A stretch of DNA of 64,000 bases from Epibacterium sp. Ofav1-8 (GTDB lineage Bacteria; Pseudomonadota; Alphaproteobacteria; Rhodobacterales; Rhodobacteraceae): assembly GCF_022348185.1 (NCBI RefSeq), contig NZ_JAKRFD010000001.1, positions 1-64,000 of the forward strand. The letters are read 5' to 3'. A program made the position numbers and the translations under genes. The notes below the pieces were generated by a model. That model saw only the letters and a list, made by a program, of their open reading frames with translations, did not search any database and had not been told where the DNA came from. Numbering within the stretch: the stretch's first letter is position 1; each line of letters opens with the position of its first letter. Positions 45,052 to 53,486 of this stretch are shown here, piece by piece.

Positions 45052-45138
45052 ATGAATTCTATCATGGGCCACCTGTCACAAGGCGGTATCAGGCGGATGA
45101 ACACGAGGCGGGGCAAACCCGTCATCACAGGGAGATAG
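45052..45138 (+). CDS. possible 28-codon leader ORF before the CBP-type gene
   Basis: ATG at 45052, TAG at 45136-45138, ending 3 nt before the SBP ATG. The ORF runs through the SBP ribosome-binding site GGGAGA, so its translation could couple to or gate the SBP. The peptide begins MNSIMGHLSQGG and is Arg-rich at the end. A 3-codon ORF (ATG CCG CCA TGA, 45044-45055) just upstream shares the GAGGAG loop as its Shine-Dalgarno. The ORF may be chance; I report it for its position. Confidence 0.3.
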   Translation: MNSIMGHLSQGGIRRMNTRRGKPVITGR

Positions 45139-45141
45139 AAA

Positions 45142-46797
45142 ATGAAATTCACTGCTACCGCCGGGCTGCTGGCCTCGGTTGCGCTCTGGACCACCGCTGC
45201 TCAGGCAGAGGAAACCGTGCTGAGTGCGTTGCCGGAACAGGTCACCGCCTGGGTGGAGAACTTCAACCCGTTCAACCAGACCACCGCCGCGCCCTCGGTC
45301 ATGCATTTCATGTATGAGCCGCTGATTATTTTCAACGCGCTGGATGGCGGCAAACCGATTTACCGTCTGGCGACCGCATTTGAATATTCCGATGATCTCA
45401 GCACCATCACCGTGACCCTGCGCGAGGGCGTCCAGTGGTCCGATGGCGAGGCGTTCACCGCCGATGACGTGGTCAAATCCTTCGATCTGGCGCTGAGCGA
45501 TCCTGCGCTCGATAGCGTGGGCATGGCGCAGATGCTCTCTGGCGTCGAAAAAATCGACGAGATGACGGTGAAGTTCAACCTCTCCACCCCTTCCAGTCAG
45601 GCGATGTATCAGATCGTGCGCGTGCCGATCGTGCCGGAACACATCTGGAGCGACGTTGCAGACCCCGTCACCTTTACCAACCCTGATCCGGTTGGTTCTG
45701 GCCCGCTGACGGAAATCCGCCGCTTTACGCCGCAGGAATACATCCAGTGCCGCAATGACAATTATTGGGACGCCGAGAGCCTCAAGGTCGACTGCATGCG
45801 TTTCCCGCAGATCGCCAACAACGATCAGGCGCTGGCAGCCGCCGCCAATGGCGAGCTGGACTGGATGGGCTCCTTCCTGCCTGATATCGAGAACACCTAT
45901 GTTGCCAAGGACCCGGAGCATCACAGCTACTGGCTGCCCGCAGGCTCTCTGGTTGCGTTCTACATGAACTTTGAGGCCAAAGAGGCCGGCGACAAAGAAG
46001 CGATCAACGATGTGGCCTTCCGCCGTGCGGTGTCGATGGCGTTTGACCGCGAGGCGATGGTTGAAATCGCAGGCTACGGCTATCCGACGATCAACCAGTA
46101 TCCGTCCGGACTGGGCCGCGCCTATCACGCGTGGAACAATCCCGAGGTGGAAGACAAATTCGGTGCGTTCACCCGCTACGATATCGAGGGGGCCAAGGCG
46201 CAGCTGGCCGAAGCCGGGTTCAAGGATGTCGATGGCGACGGTTTTGTCGAGACCCCAAGCGGTGAGCAGATCGACATCGAAGTTATCGTGCCCAATGGCT
46301 GGACCGACTGGGTCAACAGCAGCCAGATCGCGGTTGAAGGTCTGAATGCAGCCGGCATCAAGGCCAATGTCTCAACCCCCGAATCTGCGATCTGGACCGA
46401 AAAGCTGATCAAGGGCGACTACGACATGGCGATCAATTCCGTTCGTGTCGGTGCGACCCCCTTCAACCAGTATCTGGACTCGCTGCATGAGATCAATCAG
46501 GCCAAATCGCGCTTTGCCGCCTCGCGCTATTACAATAAAGAGCTGAGCGGCCTGCTGGATGCCTTCACCCAGACCAGCGATACCGACAAGCAAATGGCGA
46601 TCATCGCCGATGTGCAAAAAATCGTCGGTGAAGACATGCCGCTGGCCTATGTGTTCAACAATCCGCGTTGGTATCAGTACAACACCAAGCGTTTTGAAGG
46701 CTTCTTTAATGCCGACAACCCGGTGGCCAACCCGGTGGTTCACAAGACCAATCCGGCCCGTCTGATCCACCTCCTGAACCTGCGCCCGGTCGACTAA
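45142..46797 (+). CDS. chitooligosaccharide-binding protein (CBP)-like ABC substrate-binding protein
   Basis: 551 residues with signal MKFTATAGLLASVALWTTAAQA. SBP family 5, but with the pattern of Vibrio CBP rather than peptide binders: VENFNPFNQTTAAPSVMHFMYEPLIIFN, RLATAFEYSDDL, VPIVPEHIW, FTNPDPVGSGPL, DCMRFPQIANNDQALAAAANGELDW and SPNGWTDW-like VPNGWTDWVNSSQIAVE. In Vibrio, CBP binds (GlcNAc)n and also holds ChiS inactive. The divergent ChiS-like kinase and the GH20 gene downstream support the same role here. Confidence 0.85.
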   Translation: MKFTATAGLLASVALWTTAAQAEETVLSALPEQVTAWVENFNPFNQTTAAPSVMHFMYEPLIIFNALDGGKPIYRLATAFEYSDDLSTITVTLREGVQWSDGEAFTADDVVKSFDLALSDPALDSVGMAQMLSGVEKIDEMTVKFNLSTPSSQAMYQIVRVPIVPEHIWSDVADPVTFTNPDPVGSGPLTEIRRFTPQEYIQCRNDNYWDAESLKVDCMRFPQIANNDQALAAAANGELDWMGSFLPDIENTYVAKDPEHHSYWLPAGSLVAFYMNFEAKEAGDKEAINDVAFRRAVSMAFDREAMVEIAGYGYPTINQYPSGLGRAYHAWNNPEVEDKFGAFTRYDIEGAKAQLAEAGFKDVDGDGFVETPSGEQIDIEVIVPNGWTDWVNSSQIAVEGLNAAGIKANVSTPESAIWTEKLIKGDYDMAINSVRVGATPFNQYLDSLHEINQAKSRFAASRYYNKELSGLLDAFTQTSDTDKQMAIIADVQKIVGEDMPLAYVFNNPRWYQYNTKRFEGFFNADNPVANPVVHKTNPARLIHLLNLRPVD

Positions 46798-46813
46798 GTC
46801 CTCCCCGACCTTC

Positions 46814-46846
46814 GGGACCGCTCATCTGATGAGTGGTCCCGCTTTT
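46814..46846 (+). other. hairpin with short U-tract after the CBP-like gene
   Basis: Long inverted repeat GGGACC-g-CTCATC / GATGAG-t-GGTCCC (46814-46840), continuous with one G-U pair, then GCTTTT. It may be a leaky terminator giving excess binding protein over permease. Confidence 0.65.
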
Positions 46847-46884
46847 GGCGCCACACTCCCCCTCCCGACAGATGGTTTGACCTG

Positions 46885-47862
46885 ATGCGTTTTCTTTTGA
46901 AGCGGCTCGGCTTTTATGCCGTTGCCTTTTTGGTGGCCGCGACCTTCAACTTCATGATCCCGCGCCTGTTGCCCGGCAACCCGGCGGATATCATGCTGGC
47001 GAACTCCGGTGGCATGATCGCACCCGAAGCGCGCGAGGCGCTGATGGCCACCTTTGGGTTCATCGACGCGCCGCTGCACGAACAGTATTTCGCCTATCTC
47101 GGCTCGATCTTCACCTGGGACTTTGGCCTGTCGATCAAGTTCTACCCGATGCCGGTTGCCGATGTGCTGACACAGGCGTTGCCGTGGACCTTGTTCCTGA
47201 CCGGCTCGGCCCTGTTGATTTCCTTTTCCATCGGCACGCTTCTTGGTGTGCTTGCGGCATGGCGGCGCGGGCAGCTTACGGATGTGATCGCCTCGCCCAT
47301 CGCGTTGGCGCTGCAATCGGTGCCCGCTGTCGTGGTGGCGCTTTGCGGGCTGTATTTCCTTGCGGTGCGCAACCGTTTCTTCCCGACCTCCTATGCCTTT
47401 GATCCCAAGCTGGACCCGGCGTGGAGCTGGGAGTTCATCTCTTCCGTGGCCTATCACGGCTTTTTGCCGGTGGTGACGCTGAGCGTGGTGCTGATTGGCG
47501 GCTACCTCATCACCATGCGCAACAATATGATTGGGCAGCTGGGAGAGGACTACCTCGCCATGGCCGAAGCCAAGGGCCTCAGCGATGCCCGCGTGCGCTA
47601 TGCCTATGCCGCCCGCAACGCGCTGCTGCCATCCGTCACCGCGCTGGCGCTCAGTTTCGGAGCGCTGTTTGGCGGCTCGCTGATCACGGAGGTGGTGTTC
47701 AACTATCCCGGTGTGGGCAACCTTTTGTACCTTGGCATCGTCGGGCGGGACTTCCCGCTGATCCAGGGCCAGCTCCTCATCATGACACTCGCCATGCTGC
47801 TCGCGAACCTCGCGGTGGATCTGGCCTATGTCTTCCTTGACCCCAGACTGAAGAGGGCCTGA
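46885..47862 (+). CDS. ABC transporter permease (DppB type) of the CBP-like system
   Basis: 325 residues. First span FYAVAFLVAATFNFMIPRLLPGNPADIM, and the EAA loop YLAMAEAKGLSDARVRYAYAARNALLPSVTA. The ending LAVDLAYVFLDPRLK is typical of DppB-type subunits. Coupled to the next permease by a TGATG junction. Confidence 0.9.
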   Translation: MRFLLKRLGFYAVAFLVAATFNFMIPRLLPGNPADIMLANSGGMIAPEAREALMATFGFIDAPLHEQYFAYLGSIFTWDFGLSIKFYPMPVADVLTQALPWTLFLTGSALLISFSIGTLLGVLAAWRRGQLTDVIASPIALALQSVPAVVVALCGLYFLAVRNRFFPTSYAFDPKLDPAWSWEFISSVAYHGFLPVVTLSVVLIGGYLITMRNNMIGQLGEDYLAMAEAKGLSDARVRYAYAARNALLPSVTALALSFGALFGGSLITEVVFNYPGVGNLLYLGIVGRDFPLIQGQLLIMTLAMLLANLAVDLAYVFLDPRLKRA

Positions 47863-48770
47863 TGTCAGATCTCCTCCGTACTTTCCTGCGCAACCGCAAG
47901 GCGGCCATCGGGCTTGCTATCGTGCTGGCCTATATCGCAATTGCATTGGCCGCGCCTCTGCTTGCCCCTTTTGATCCCATCGCCCGCGTAGGTCGTCCGC
48001 ATCAGGCCCCCTCGGCGGAGCATTGGCTGGGCACCACCCGCATGGGGCGCGATGTGTTCAGCCAGTTGATCTGGGGCACCCGCACCTCCTTGATGGTGGG
48101 TATTGTTGCAGGGCTGATCGTGACCGCCATCGGCACCTTCATCGGCATCACCGCCGCCTATTTCGGCGGTATCGTGGATGATGTGCTGAACTTCCTCACC
48201 AATGTGGTGCTGGTGCTGCCGCAACTGCCGCTTCTGCTGGTTCTGGCCGCTTTCCTCGGTCAGGTCGGACCCTGGGCGATTGCGCTGATTATTGGCCTGA
48301 CCTCTTGGGCCTGGGGTGCGCGCGTCACCCGTGCGCAGGCGATGTCGCTGAAAACCCGCGATTTTATTCAGGCCTCCGCGATGATTGGCGAGCCCACATG
48401 GCGGATGATCCTTGTGGAGATGCTGCCGAACCTTCTGTCGATCATCGGCTTCAATTTCATCGGCTCTGTCATTTTCACCATCATCACCGAGGCGACGCTG
48501 GAATTCCTCGGCCTTGGCAGCCCCTTGGCCCTGTCGTGGGGCACCATGCTTTACAATGCGCAGACCGCATCGGCGATTATGGTGGGCGCATGGTGGGAGG
48601 TGCTGGCCCCCTGTGCCGCCATCGTCCTGATCGGCGTGGGCCTGTCGCTGATGAACTTCGGCGTGGACGAGATCGCAAACCCGCGCATGCGCACCCTTGG
48701 CAATGTCGCCAAGGCACTCCGGATCGAAAAGCGCCTGTTGCGCCAACGGATGCAGGAGGCCAGCCAATGA
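47862..48770 (+). CDS. ABC transporter permease (DppC type) of the CBP-like system
   Basis: 302 residues. It has the DppC landmark HWLGTTRMGRDVFSQLIWGTRTSLMVG and the EAA loop FIQASAMIGEPTWRMILVEMLPNLLSIIG. The shortened N-terminus before span 1 is normal for the type. Its stop overlaps the ATPase start by 4 nt. Confidence 0.9.
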   Translation: MSDLLRTFLRNRKAAIGLAIVLAYIAIALAAPLLAPFDPIARVGRPHQAPSAEHWLGTTRMGRDVFSQLIWGTRTSLMVGIVAGLIVTAIGTFIGITAAYFGGIVDDVLNFLTNVVLVLPQLPLLLVLAAFLGQVGPWAIALIIGLTSWAWGARVTRAQAMSLKTRDFIQASAMIGEPTWRMILVEMLPNLLSIIGFNFIGSVIFTIITEATLEFLGLGSPLALSWGTMLYNAQTASAIMVGAWWEVLAPCAAIVLIGVGLSLMNFGVDEIANPRMRTLGNVAKALRIEKRLLRQRMQEASQ

Positions 48771-49579
48771 GCGCGCTTCTCTCTGTCGACGGTTTGCGGG
48801 TCGACTACCTGACCGCAGGCGAGCCTTTCACCGCCGTTCGGGACCTTTCGTTTGAGATCCAACCCAACGAGATCCTTGGTCTTGCTGGCGAGTCCGGTTG
48901 TGGCAAGAGCACGGTGGCCTATGCCCTGATGCGCCTGCACAAACCTCCGGCATTGGTGCGCCGTGGACGCATCCTGTTTGAGGGGCGCGATGTCTTGTCG
49001 TTCTCCGACAGGGATTTGCGCGCATGGCGCTGGTCCGAGGTCTCCATGGTGTTCCAAAGTGCGATGAACTCGCTCAGCCCGGTGATGACGATCTTTCGCC
49101 AGTTCTACGACATGCTGCGCGCGCACGGTCCGATCACTAAGGCGGACGCACAGGATCGCACCGCCCATATGCTGGAGATGGTCGGCATCCCGGCGGATCG
49201 CATGCAGTCACACCCGCATCAGCTGTCGGGAGGGATGCGGCAGCGGGTGGCGCTTGCGCTTGCGCTCACCTTGCAGCCCAAACTCATCATCATGGATGAG
49301 CCGACAACCGCACTCGATGTGGTGGTGCAGCGCGAGATCCTGCAAGAGGTGCTGCGGCTGAAGGATGAACTGGGGTTTTCGGTTCTGTTCATCACCCACG
49401 ACATTGCCCTGATGGCGCAGATCTCGGACCGCATCGGCATCATGCGCGCGGGCGAGATTGTCGAGTTCGGCACGGCCGCGCAGATCGTGACCAACCCGAG
49501 CCACGACTACACCCGCAGCCTGTGGGAGGCGATGCCGATCCTTGCCAAACGCCCGGAAGGAGCGCGTCATGCTGTCTGA
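48767..49579 (+). CDS. ABC transporter ATP-binding protein (DppD type) of the CBP-like system
   Basis: 270 residues from MSALLSVDGLRVDY, chosen for the ATGA overlap and GCAGGAGG upstream. Walker A GESGCGKST, signature LSGGMRQRV, Walker B LIIMDEPTTALD, ITHD switch. It ends shortly after the ATPase core and lacks the C-terminal Cys-rich oligopeptide domain seen in the DppD-type ATPase at 23465. The same short form is known in sugar-oligomer transporters of this family. Confidence 0.9.
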   Translation: MSALLSVDGLRVDYLTAGEPFTAVRDLSFEIQPNEILGLAGESGCGKSTVAYALMRLHKPPALVRRGRILFEGRDVLSFSDRDLRAWRWSEVSMVFQSAMNSLSPVMTIFRQFYDMLRAHGPITKADAQDRTAHMLEMVGIPADRMQSHPHQLSGGMRQRVALALALTLQPKLIIMDEPTTALDVVVQREILQEVLRLKDELGFSVLFITHDIALMAQISDRIGIMRAGEIVEFGTAAQIVTNPSHDYTRSLWEAMPILAKRPEGARHAV

Positions 49580-50498
49580 AACCCCGATCCTCAGCCTTGA
49601 TAGTCTCAGCAAGACCTTCACCTTGCGCCCCGCCTTCGGGCGCGCAACCGAGGTGCATGCGCTGCGCAATGTCTCGCTTGATCTGATGCCGGGCCGTGCG
49701 CTGGCGCTGGTGGGAGAGAGCGGCTCTGGCAAAAGCACCGTGGGCCGGATGATTGTTGGCCACCATACGCCGACCTCGGGCCGCATCCTGTTTGAGGGCC
49801 AGGACATCGCAGAGCTGACCACACGCGCCGATCAGATGCGCTATCGGCAAGCCGTGCAGATGGTGTTTCAGGACCCGTTTTCGGCGCTCAACCCCGCGCA
49901 CACGATCCGCCACCACCTGCTGCGCGCCCTGTCACTGCACCAGCCAGAGGCTGATCCCGAAACGGCCCTGCGCATGATCCTTGAGGATGTGGAGCTGGAC
50001 CCGATCTCGACCCCCGCAAAGTTCCCGCATGAACTGTCGGGCGGGCAGCGCCAGCGGGTGAATTTCGCCCGCGCATTGGCGGTCAAGGCGCGTCTGATCG
50101 TGGCGGATGAGCCGACCTCGATGCTGGATGTGTCGATCCGCAAGTCCATCCTTGGTCTGATGCAGCGCCTGAAAGACGAACACGGGCTGTCGCTCCTGTA
50201 TATCACCCACGACATCGCCACGGCGGAGTATCTGGCCGAAGACACGGCGGTGATGTTTCGCGGTCAGGTGGTCGAGAAAGGCCCCACCGCAGAGGTCGTG
50301 GGCGCGCCGCAACATGGCTATACGAAACTGCTGCGCGCGGCGGTTCCCGACCCAGAGCTGCGCCTCACCGGCAGCGATGCGGGCTTTGCCGCCGAGGCAC
50401 GCCGGGTGCGGGACCTCAGCGCGCATCCCGTCCGTGCCTTGCAGGAGGTCAGCCCCGGCCACCTCATCGCGCAACACGCGGAGGCCGCCCATGCCTGA
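49569..50498 (+). CDS. ABC transporter ATP-binding protein (DppF type) of the CBP-like system
   Basis: 309 residues from MLSETPILSLDSLSKTFTL, preceded by GGAAGGAG and overlapping the previous gene by 11 nt. Walker A GESGSGKST, signature LSGGQRQRV, Walker B LIVADEPTSMLD, ITHD switch. The C-terminal tail lacks the CxxxxRCP cluster. Overlaps the GNAT gene by 8 nt. Confidence 0.9.
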   Translation: MLSETPILSLDSLSKTFTLRPAFGRATEVHALRNVSLDLMPGRALALVGESGSGKSTVGRMIVGHHTPTSGRILFEGQDIAELTTRADQMRYRQAVQMVFQDPFSALNPAHTIRHHLLRALSLHQPEADPETALRMILEDVELDPISTPAKFPHELSGGQRQRVNFARALAVKARLIVADEPTSMLDVSIRKSILGLMQRLKDEHGLSLLYITHDIATAEYLAEDTAVMFRGQVVEKGPTAEVVGAPQHGYTKLLRAAVPDPELRLTGSDAGFAAEARRVRDLSAHPVRALQEVSPGHLIAQHAEAAHA

Positions 50499-50946
50499 TA
50501 TGCTGGTGCCGCTCTATCGTCTGCCGCCGGTGCCTGATCTCGCGGACGGCCTCACGATCCGGCCTGCACTGCCGTTTGAATCGCATGTCCTGCTGGAGTT
50601 CGTGGGTCGGCATTTCAGTCCCAAATGGGTGGATGAGTGCACGGTGGCGCTGGCTGCGCGCCCGGCGCGGGTTCTGATCGCGACCGAAGGCAAGCGCCTC
50701 TTGGGGTTTGCCTGCTATGACGTCACCTGTCGCGGCTTTTTTGGTCCCACCGGCGTCGACCCGCAGGCCCGGGGCAAGGGGCTTGGCAAGGCGCTCCTGC
50801 TCGCTGCACTGCATCGCCTCCATGACGAAGGGTTCGCCTATGGCATCATCGGTCAGGCGGGGCCGGTGGAGTTTTATCAGCAGGTCTGCGGCGCGGTGGC
50901 GATCCCGGACTCTGATGAGGGCGTCTTTGCGCGCGCCCTTGTCTGA
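50491..50946 (+). CDS. GNAT family N-acetyltransferase
   Basis: 151 residues. The acetyl-CoA pyrophosphate loop is VDPQARGKGLGKALLLAAL (about 90-108). The C-terminal FYQQVCGA matches the GNAT motif-B region. It overlaps the ATPase stop and lies 37 nt before GH20, so it is part of the oligosaccharide operon. A role acetylating a partially deacetylated chitin product (GlcN) is an attractive but unsupported guess. Confidence 0.8.
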   Translation: MPDMLVPLYRLPPVPDLADGLTIRPALPFESHVLLEFVGRHFSPKWVDECTVALAARPARVLIATEGKRLLGFACYDVTCRGFFGPTGVDPQARGKGLGKALLLAALHRLHDEGFAYGIIGQAGPVEFYQQVCGAVAIPDSDEGVFARALV

Positions 50947-50983
50947 CACCCTCTGACACATACAACCAACAGGATCATCTCAA

Positions 50984-52867
50984 ATGCATTTCCACCTCGA
51001 CAGCCTGTGGCACGCCGAAGAGGGCGCGATGGAGTTCGCGCTGACCAATTGCGGCGACACTCCGGTTGCAAATCCGCGCCTTGTCTACGCCACCCTGACG
51101 CGTTGCCTGCGTCCCTCGCGCTGCACGGGGGCGCGGCTGATACGGCGGCAGGCGAATTTTCACGAGTATGCCTCTGACGCGGGCTTTGTTCTGCAACCGG
51201 GCGAGACGTGGCGGTTCACCGAGTTCAACCTCACCCGTCCGGCGCTGCATTCCAATGAGGGGCCAAAATCTGCCGGAGTCTTGCTGGACGACGGAACTCT
51301 TGTCCCGGCCTTTGCGGGGGACTTGCAGGCCTCAGCGGCTGTTGCAGATACAAATGCATCGCAAAATGCGGTTCTAACATGCGGTGTTTTACCCGAGCCT
51401 CAGCAAACCGCCATTACGGAGTGGTGCGCCACGGCCCCTGTCCATCTGGCACTTCGGACCGATGACGTCGCGGTCATGCAGAGCGTGTCACAGGTGGCAG
51501 ACCTGACCCGCCGCCTGCATCCGCTGGCACCGACCCCCTTTGTGCTGATCGCCAAGGACGACGTCCCGCAGCTGACCGTTGAGGCGGATCAGACGCTGGG
51601 CGAGGACACCTATCGGATCACCTGGACGGAGGGTAAAGCCACGCTCTGCCATGGCGCAGGGCAGGGGCTGCTTTACGGCCTGATTACGCTGGCGCAGGTG
51701 CTGAGCAATGCCCATGCGGCGCCTGCGCGTTATGGCGTTCCCCGCAGTGGTCAGATCGAGGATGCCCCCCGCCACGGCTGGCGCGGCGCGCATCTGGATG
51801 TCTCGCGCCAGTTCTACCCGCTCGATCAGGTGCTGCGCTATGTGGACATTCTGGCGTGGCACAAAATGAACCGCTTTCATTGGCATCTGACCGATGACGA
51901 AGGCTGGCGGCTGGAGATCAAGGCCTATCCGCAGCTCACCGAGACTGCCGCACATACCGGGATGGACCTGCCAGTGTTGCCGCAGCTTGGCCCCGATATG
52001 ACGGGGCAGGGCGGCTATTATACGCAAGACGAGGCGCGACAGGTGGTGAAACATGCGGCCCGATTGGGTGTCGAGGTGATGCCGGAGATCGATGTTCCGG
52101 GGCACTGCGCCTGTGTGTTGGGGGCCTTGCCAGACCTCGTCGATCCAGAGGAACCCGAGAGCTACTGGTCGGTGCAGGGCTTTGGCAATAACGCGCTGAA
52201 CCCGGCCATCGAGGGATCGTATGTTTTCGCCGAGACCGTGCTGGCTGAGGTCTGCGAGATCTTCCCGTTTGAGGTCGTGCATGTGGGCGGTGACGAAGTG
52301 GCCGAGGGCGCATGGATGCAATCGCCCAAGGCAAAGGCGATGATGCGCGAAACCGGCCTGAAGGACACGCCGGAACTGCAGGCCTATTTCCTGCGCCACA
52401 TTCAGAACTTCCTCATCGGTCTGGGTCGCAAGCTTGGCGGCTGGGAGGAGGTCGCCCATGGCGGCGGTCTGGACCCCGCGCATAGCCTGCTGTTTGCATG
52501 GACCACCATCGAGAAAACCGCTGAGCTGGCGCAAGAGGGCTATGACGTGGTCAGCACGCCGGGGCAGGCCTATTACCTCGATATGGCGCTGTCGGATGCG
52601 TGGTATGCGCCGGGGGCCAGCTGGGCGGGCTTCACCCCGCTCGACAAGACCTATGCGTTTGAGGCCGACAATGGAGATGCGGCTCTAATTGGGCGTTTGA
52701 AGGGGGTTCAGGCCTGCGTCTGGAGCGAGCATCTGACCACGATGGCGCGCCGAAACCACATGATCTTCCCTCGCCTCAGCGCTATTGCCGAGGCCGGGTG
52801 GAGCACGGCGGAAAACAAGGACTACGACAGGTTCACAGCGCTCGCGGATCTGATGCCGCGTCTCTAA
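50984..52867 (+). CDS. GH20 beta-N-acetylhexosaminidase, cytoplasmic
   Basis: 627 residues without a signal peptide, so it acts on imported oligomers. An N-terminal beta domain (about 1-260) precedes the catalytic barrel. Hallmarks: WHKMNRFHWHLTDDEGWRLEIKAYP (292-316), EVMPEIDVPGH (364-374) and the catalytic pair Asp437-Glu438 in HVGGDEV. The aromatic WTTIE near 505 is also conserved. It releases terminal GlcNAc from chitooligosaccharides. The layout matches the cytoplasmic GH20 in the Vibrio chitobiose operon. Confidence 0.92.
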   Translation: MHFHLDSLWHAEEGAMEFALTNCGDTPVANPRLVYATLTRCLRPSRCTGARLIRRQANFHEYASDAGFVLQPGETWRFTEFNLTRPALHSNEGPKSAGVLLDDGTLVPAFAGDLQASAAVADTNASQNAVLTCGVLPEPQQTAITEWCATAPVHLALRTDDVAVMQSVSQVADLTRRLHPLAPTPFVLIAKDDVPQLTVEADQTLGEDTYRITWTEGKATLCHGAGQGLLYGLITLAQVLSNAHAAPARYGVPRSGQIEDAPRHGWRGAHLDVSRQFYPLDQVLRYVDILAWHKMNRFHWHLTDDEGWRLEIKAYPQLTETAAHTGMDLPVLPQLGPDMTGQGGYYTQDEARQVVKHAARLGVEVMPEIDVPGHCACVLGALPDLVDPEEPESYWSVQGFGNNALNPAIEGSYVFAETVLAEVCEIFPFEVVHVGGDEVAEGAWMQSPKAKAMMRETGLKDTPELQAYFLRHIQNFLIGLGRKLGGWEEVAHGGGLDPAHSLLFAWTTIEKTAELAQEGYDVVSTPGQAYYLDMALSDAWYAPGASWAGFTPLDKTYAFEADNGDAALIGRLKGVQACVWSEHLTTMARRNHMIFPRLSAIAEAGWSTAENKDYDRFTALADLMPRL

Positions 52868-52884
52868 GCCACCAAACGGAGCAG

Positions 52885-52913
52885 CGGCCTCGGGGATACT
52901 CCGGGGCCGTCTT
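52885..52913 (+). terminator. terminator between GH20 and mdeR
   Basis: Nine-bp stem CGGCCTCGG/CCGGGGCCG (one G-T pair) with a 7-nt loop, followed by TCTT. It lies between convergent genes and could serve both, though T-runs are short. Confidence 0.55.
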
Positions 52914-53370
52914 AACCCAGCCGTGGAAAGACCGAGGTGTTCTTGACCGTGCTGTAGACAAAGCTGGTGTCAATCGAGGCAATGCCCCCGATGGGGTGGA
53001 TGCGGTTGCGGATGAAATCCTCGTAGGCGTCCAGATCGGCAACCACCACACGCAGCTGATAATCCGTGGCCCCGGTCAGGATGTGACACTCCAGCACCTC
53101 GTCGATCATATGGACGCGGCGCTCAAAATTCTTCACGTCCTCCTCGTTGTGGCGCTCCAGTTTGATGCGCACAAACACCGTGATCGGCAGCCCATAGGCC
53201 CGCGCATCCACATCGGCGCTATACCCCCGGATCACACCGGCGGCCTCAAGGTTCCTGACCCGGCGCAGGCAGGGCGAGGGCGAGAGGTTCACCGCGTCCG
53301 CAAGGTCCTGATTGGTCATCCGACCATTGGCCTGAAGCACGCGAATAATCTGGCGATCTTTGCTGTCCAT
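52912..53370 (-). CDS. mdeR: Lrp/AsnC family regulator, probable MdeR
   Basis: 152 residues from MDSKDRQIIRVLQANG at 53370; the longer frame upstream is not homologous. HTH at about 5-52 (NQDLADAVNLSPSPCLRRVRNLE) and a RAM effector domain (about 65-145, ECHILTGATDYQLRVVVADL). It is divergent from a methionine gamma-lyase gene, as mdeR is in Pseudomonas putida, where it activates mdeAB in response to methionine. A 17-bp palindrome in the gap is the likely site. Confidence 0.85.
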   Translation of the reverse strand: MDSKDRQIIRVLQANGRMTNQDLADAVNLSPSPCLRRVRNLEAAGVIRGYSADVDARAYGLPITVFVRIKLERHNEEDVKNFERRVHMIDEVLECHILTGATDYQLRVVVADLDAYEDFIRNRIHPIGGIASIDTSFVYSTVKNTSVFPRLG

Positions 53371-53381
53371 TTTGCTACCTA

Positions 53382-53428
53382 TTGGCAGAATCTGCCAACA
53401 TGATCTGTGATGTTGGTATCTTTTGCAA
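53382..53428. promoter_or_regulatory. Lrp-type operators between mdeR and mdeA
   Basis: Perfect palindrome TTGGCAGA-A-TCTGCCAA (53382-53398), starting 12 bp from the mdeR ATG, and a looser TTGG-N8-GCAA element at 53413-53428. Their starts are 31 bp apart, about three helical turns, the phased arrangement typical of Lrp-family octamers. Confidence 0.65.
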
Positions 53429-53486
53429 TCTAACGCCTCGCACGGGGGCGCATCATGGCGGACAAATGAGGAAGGAGACCACCCAC

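Noticed and set aside
44788-45072. N-terminal extension of the hybrid kinase
   Set aside because: Composition is non-coding in character, it lacks ribosome-binding sites for its ATGs and it covers the divergent promoter region.
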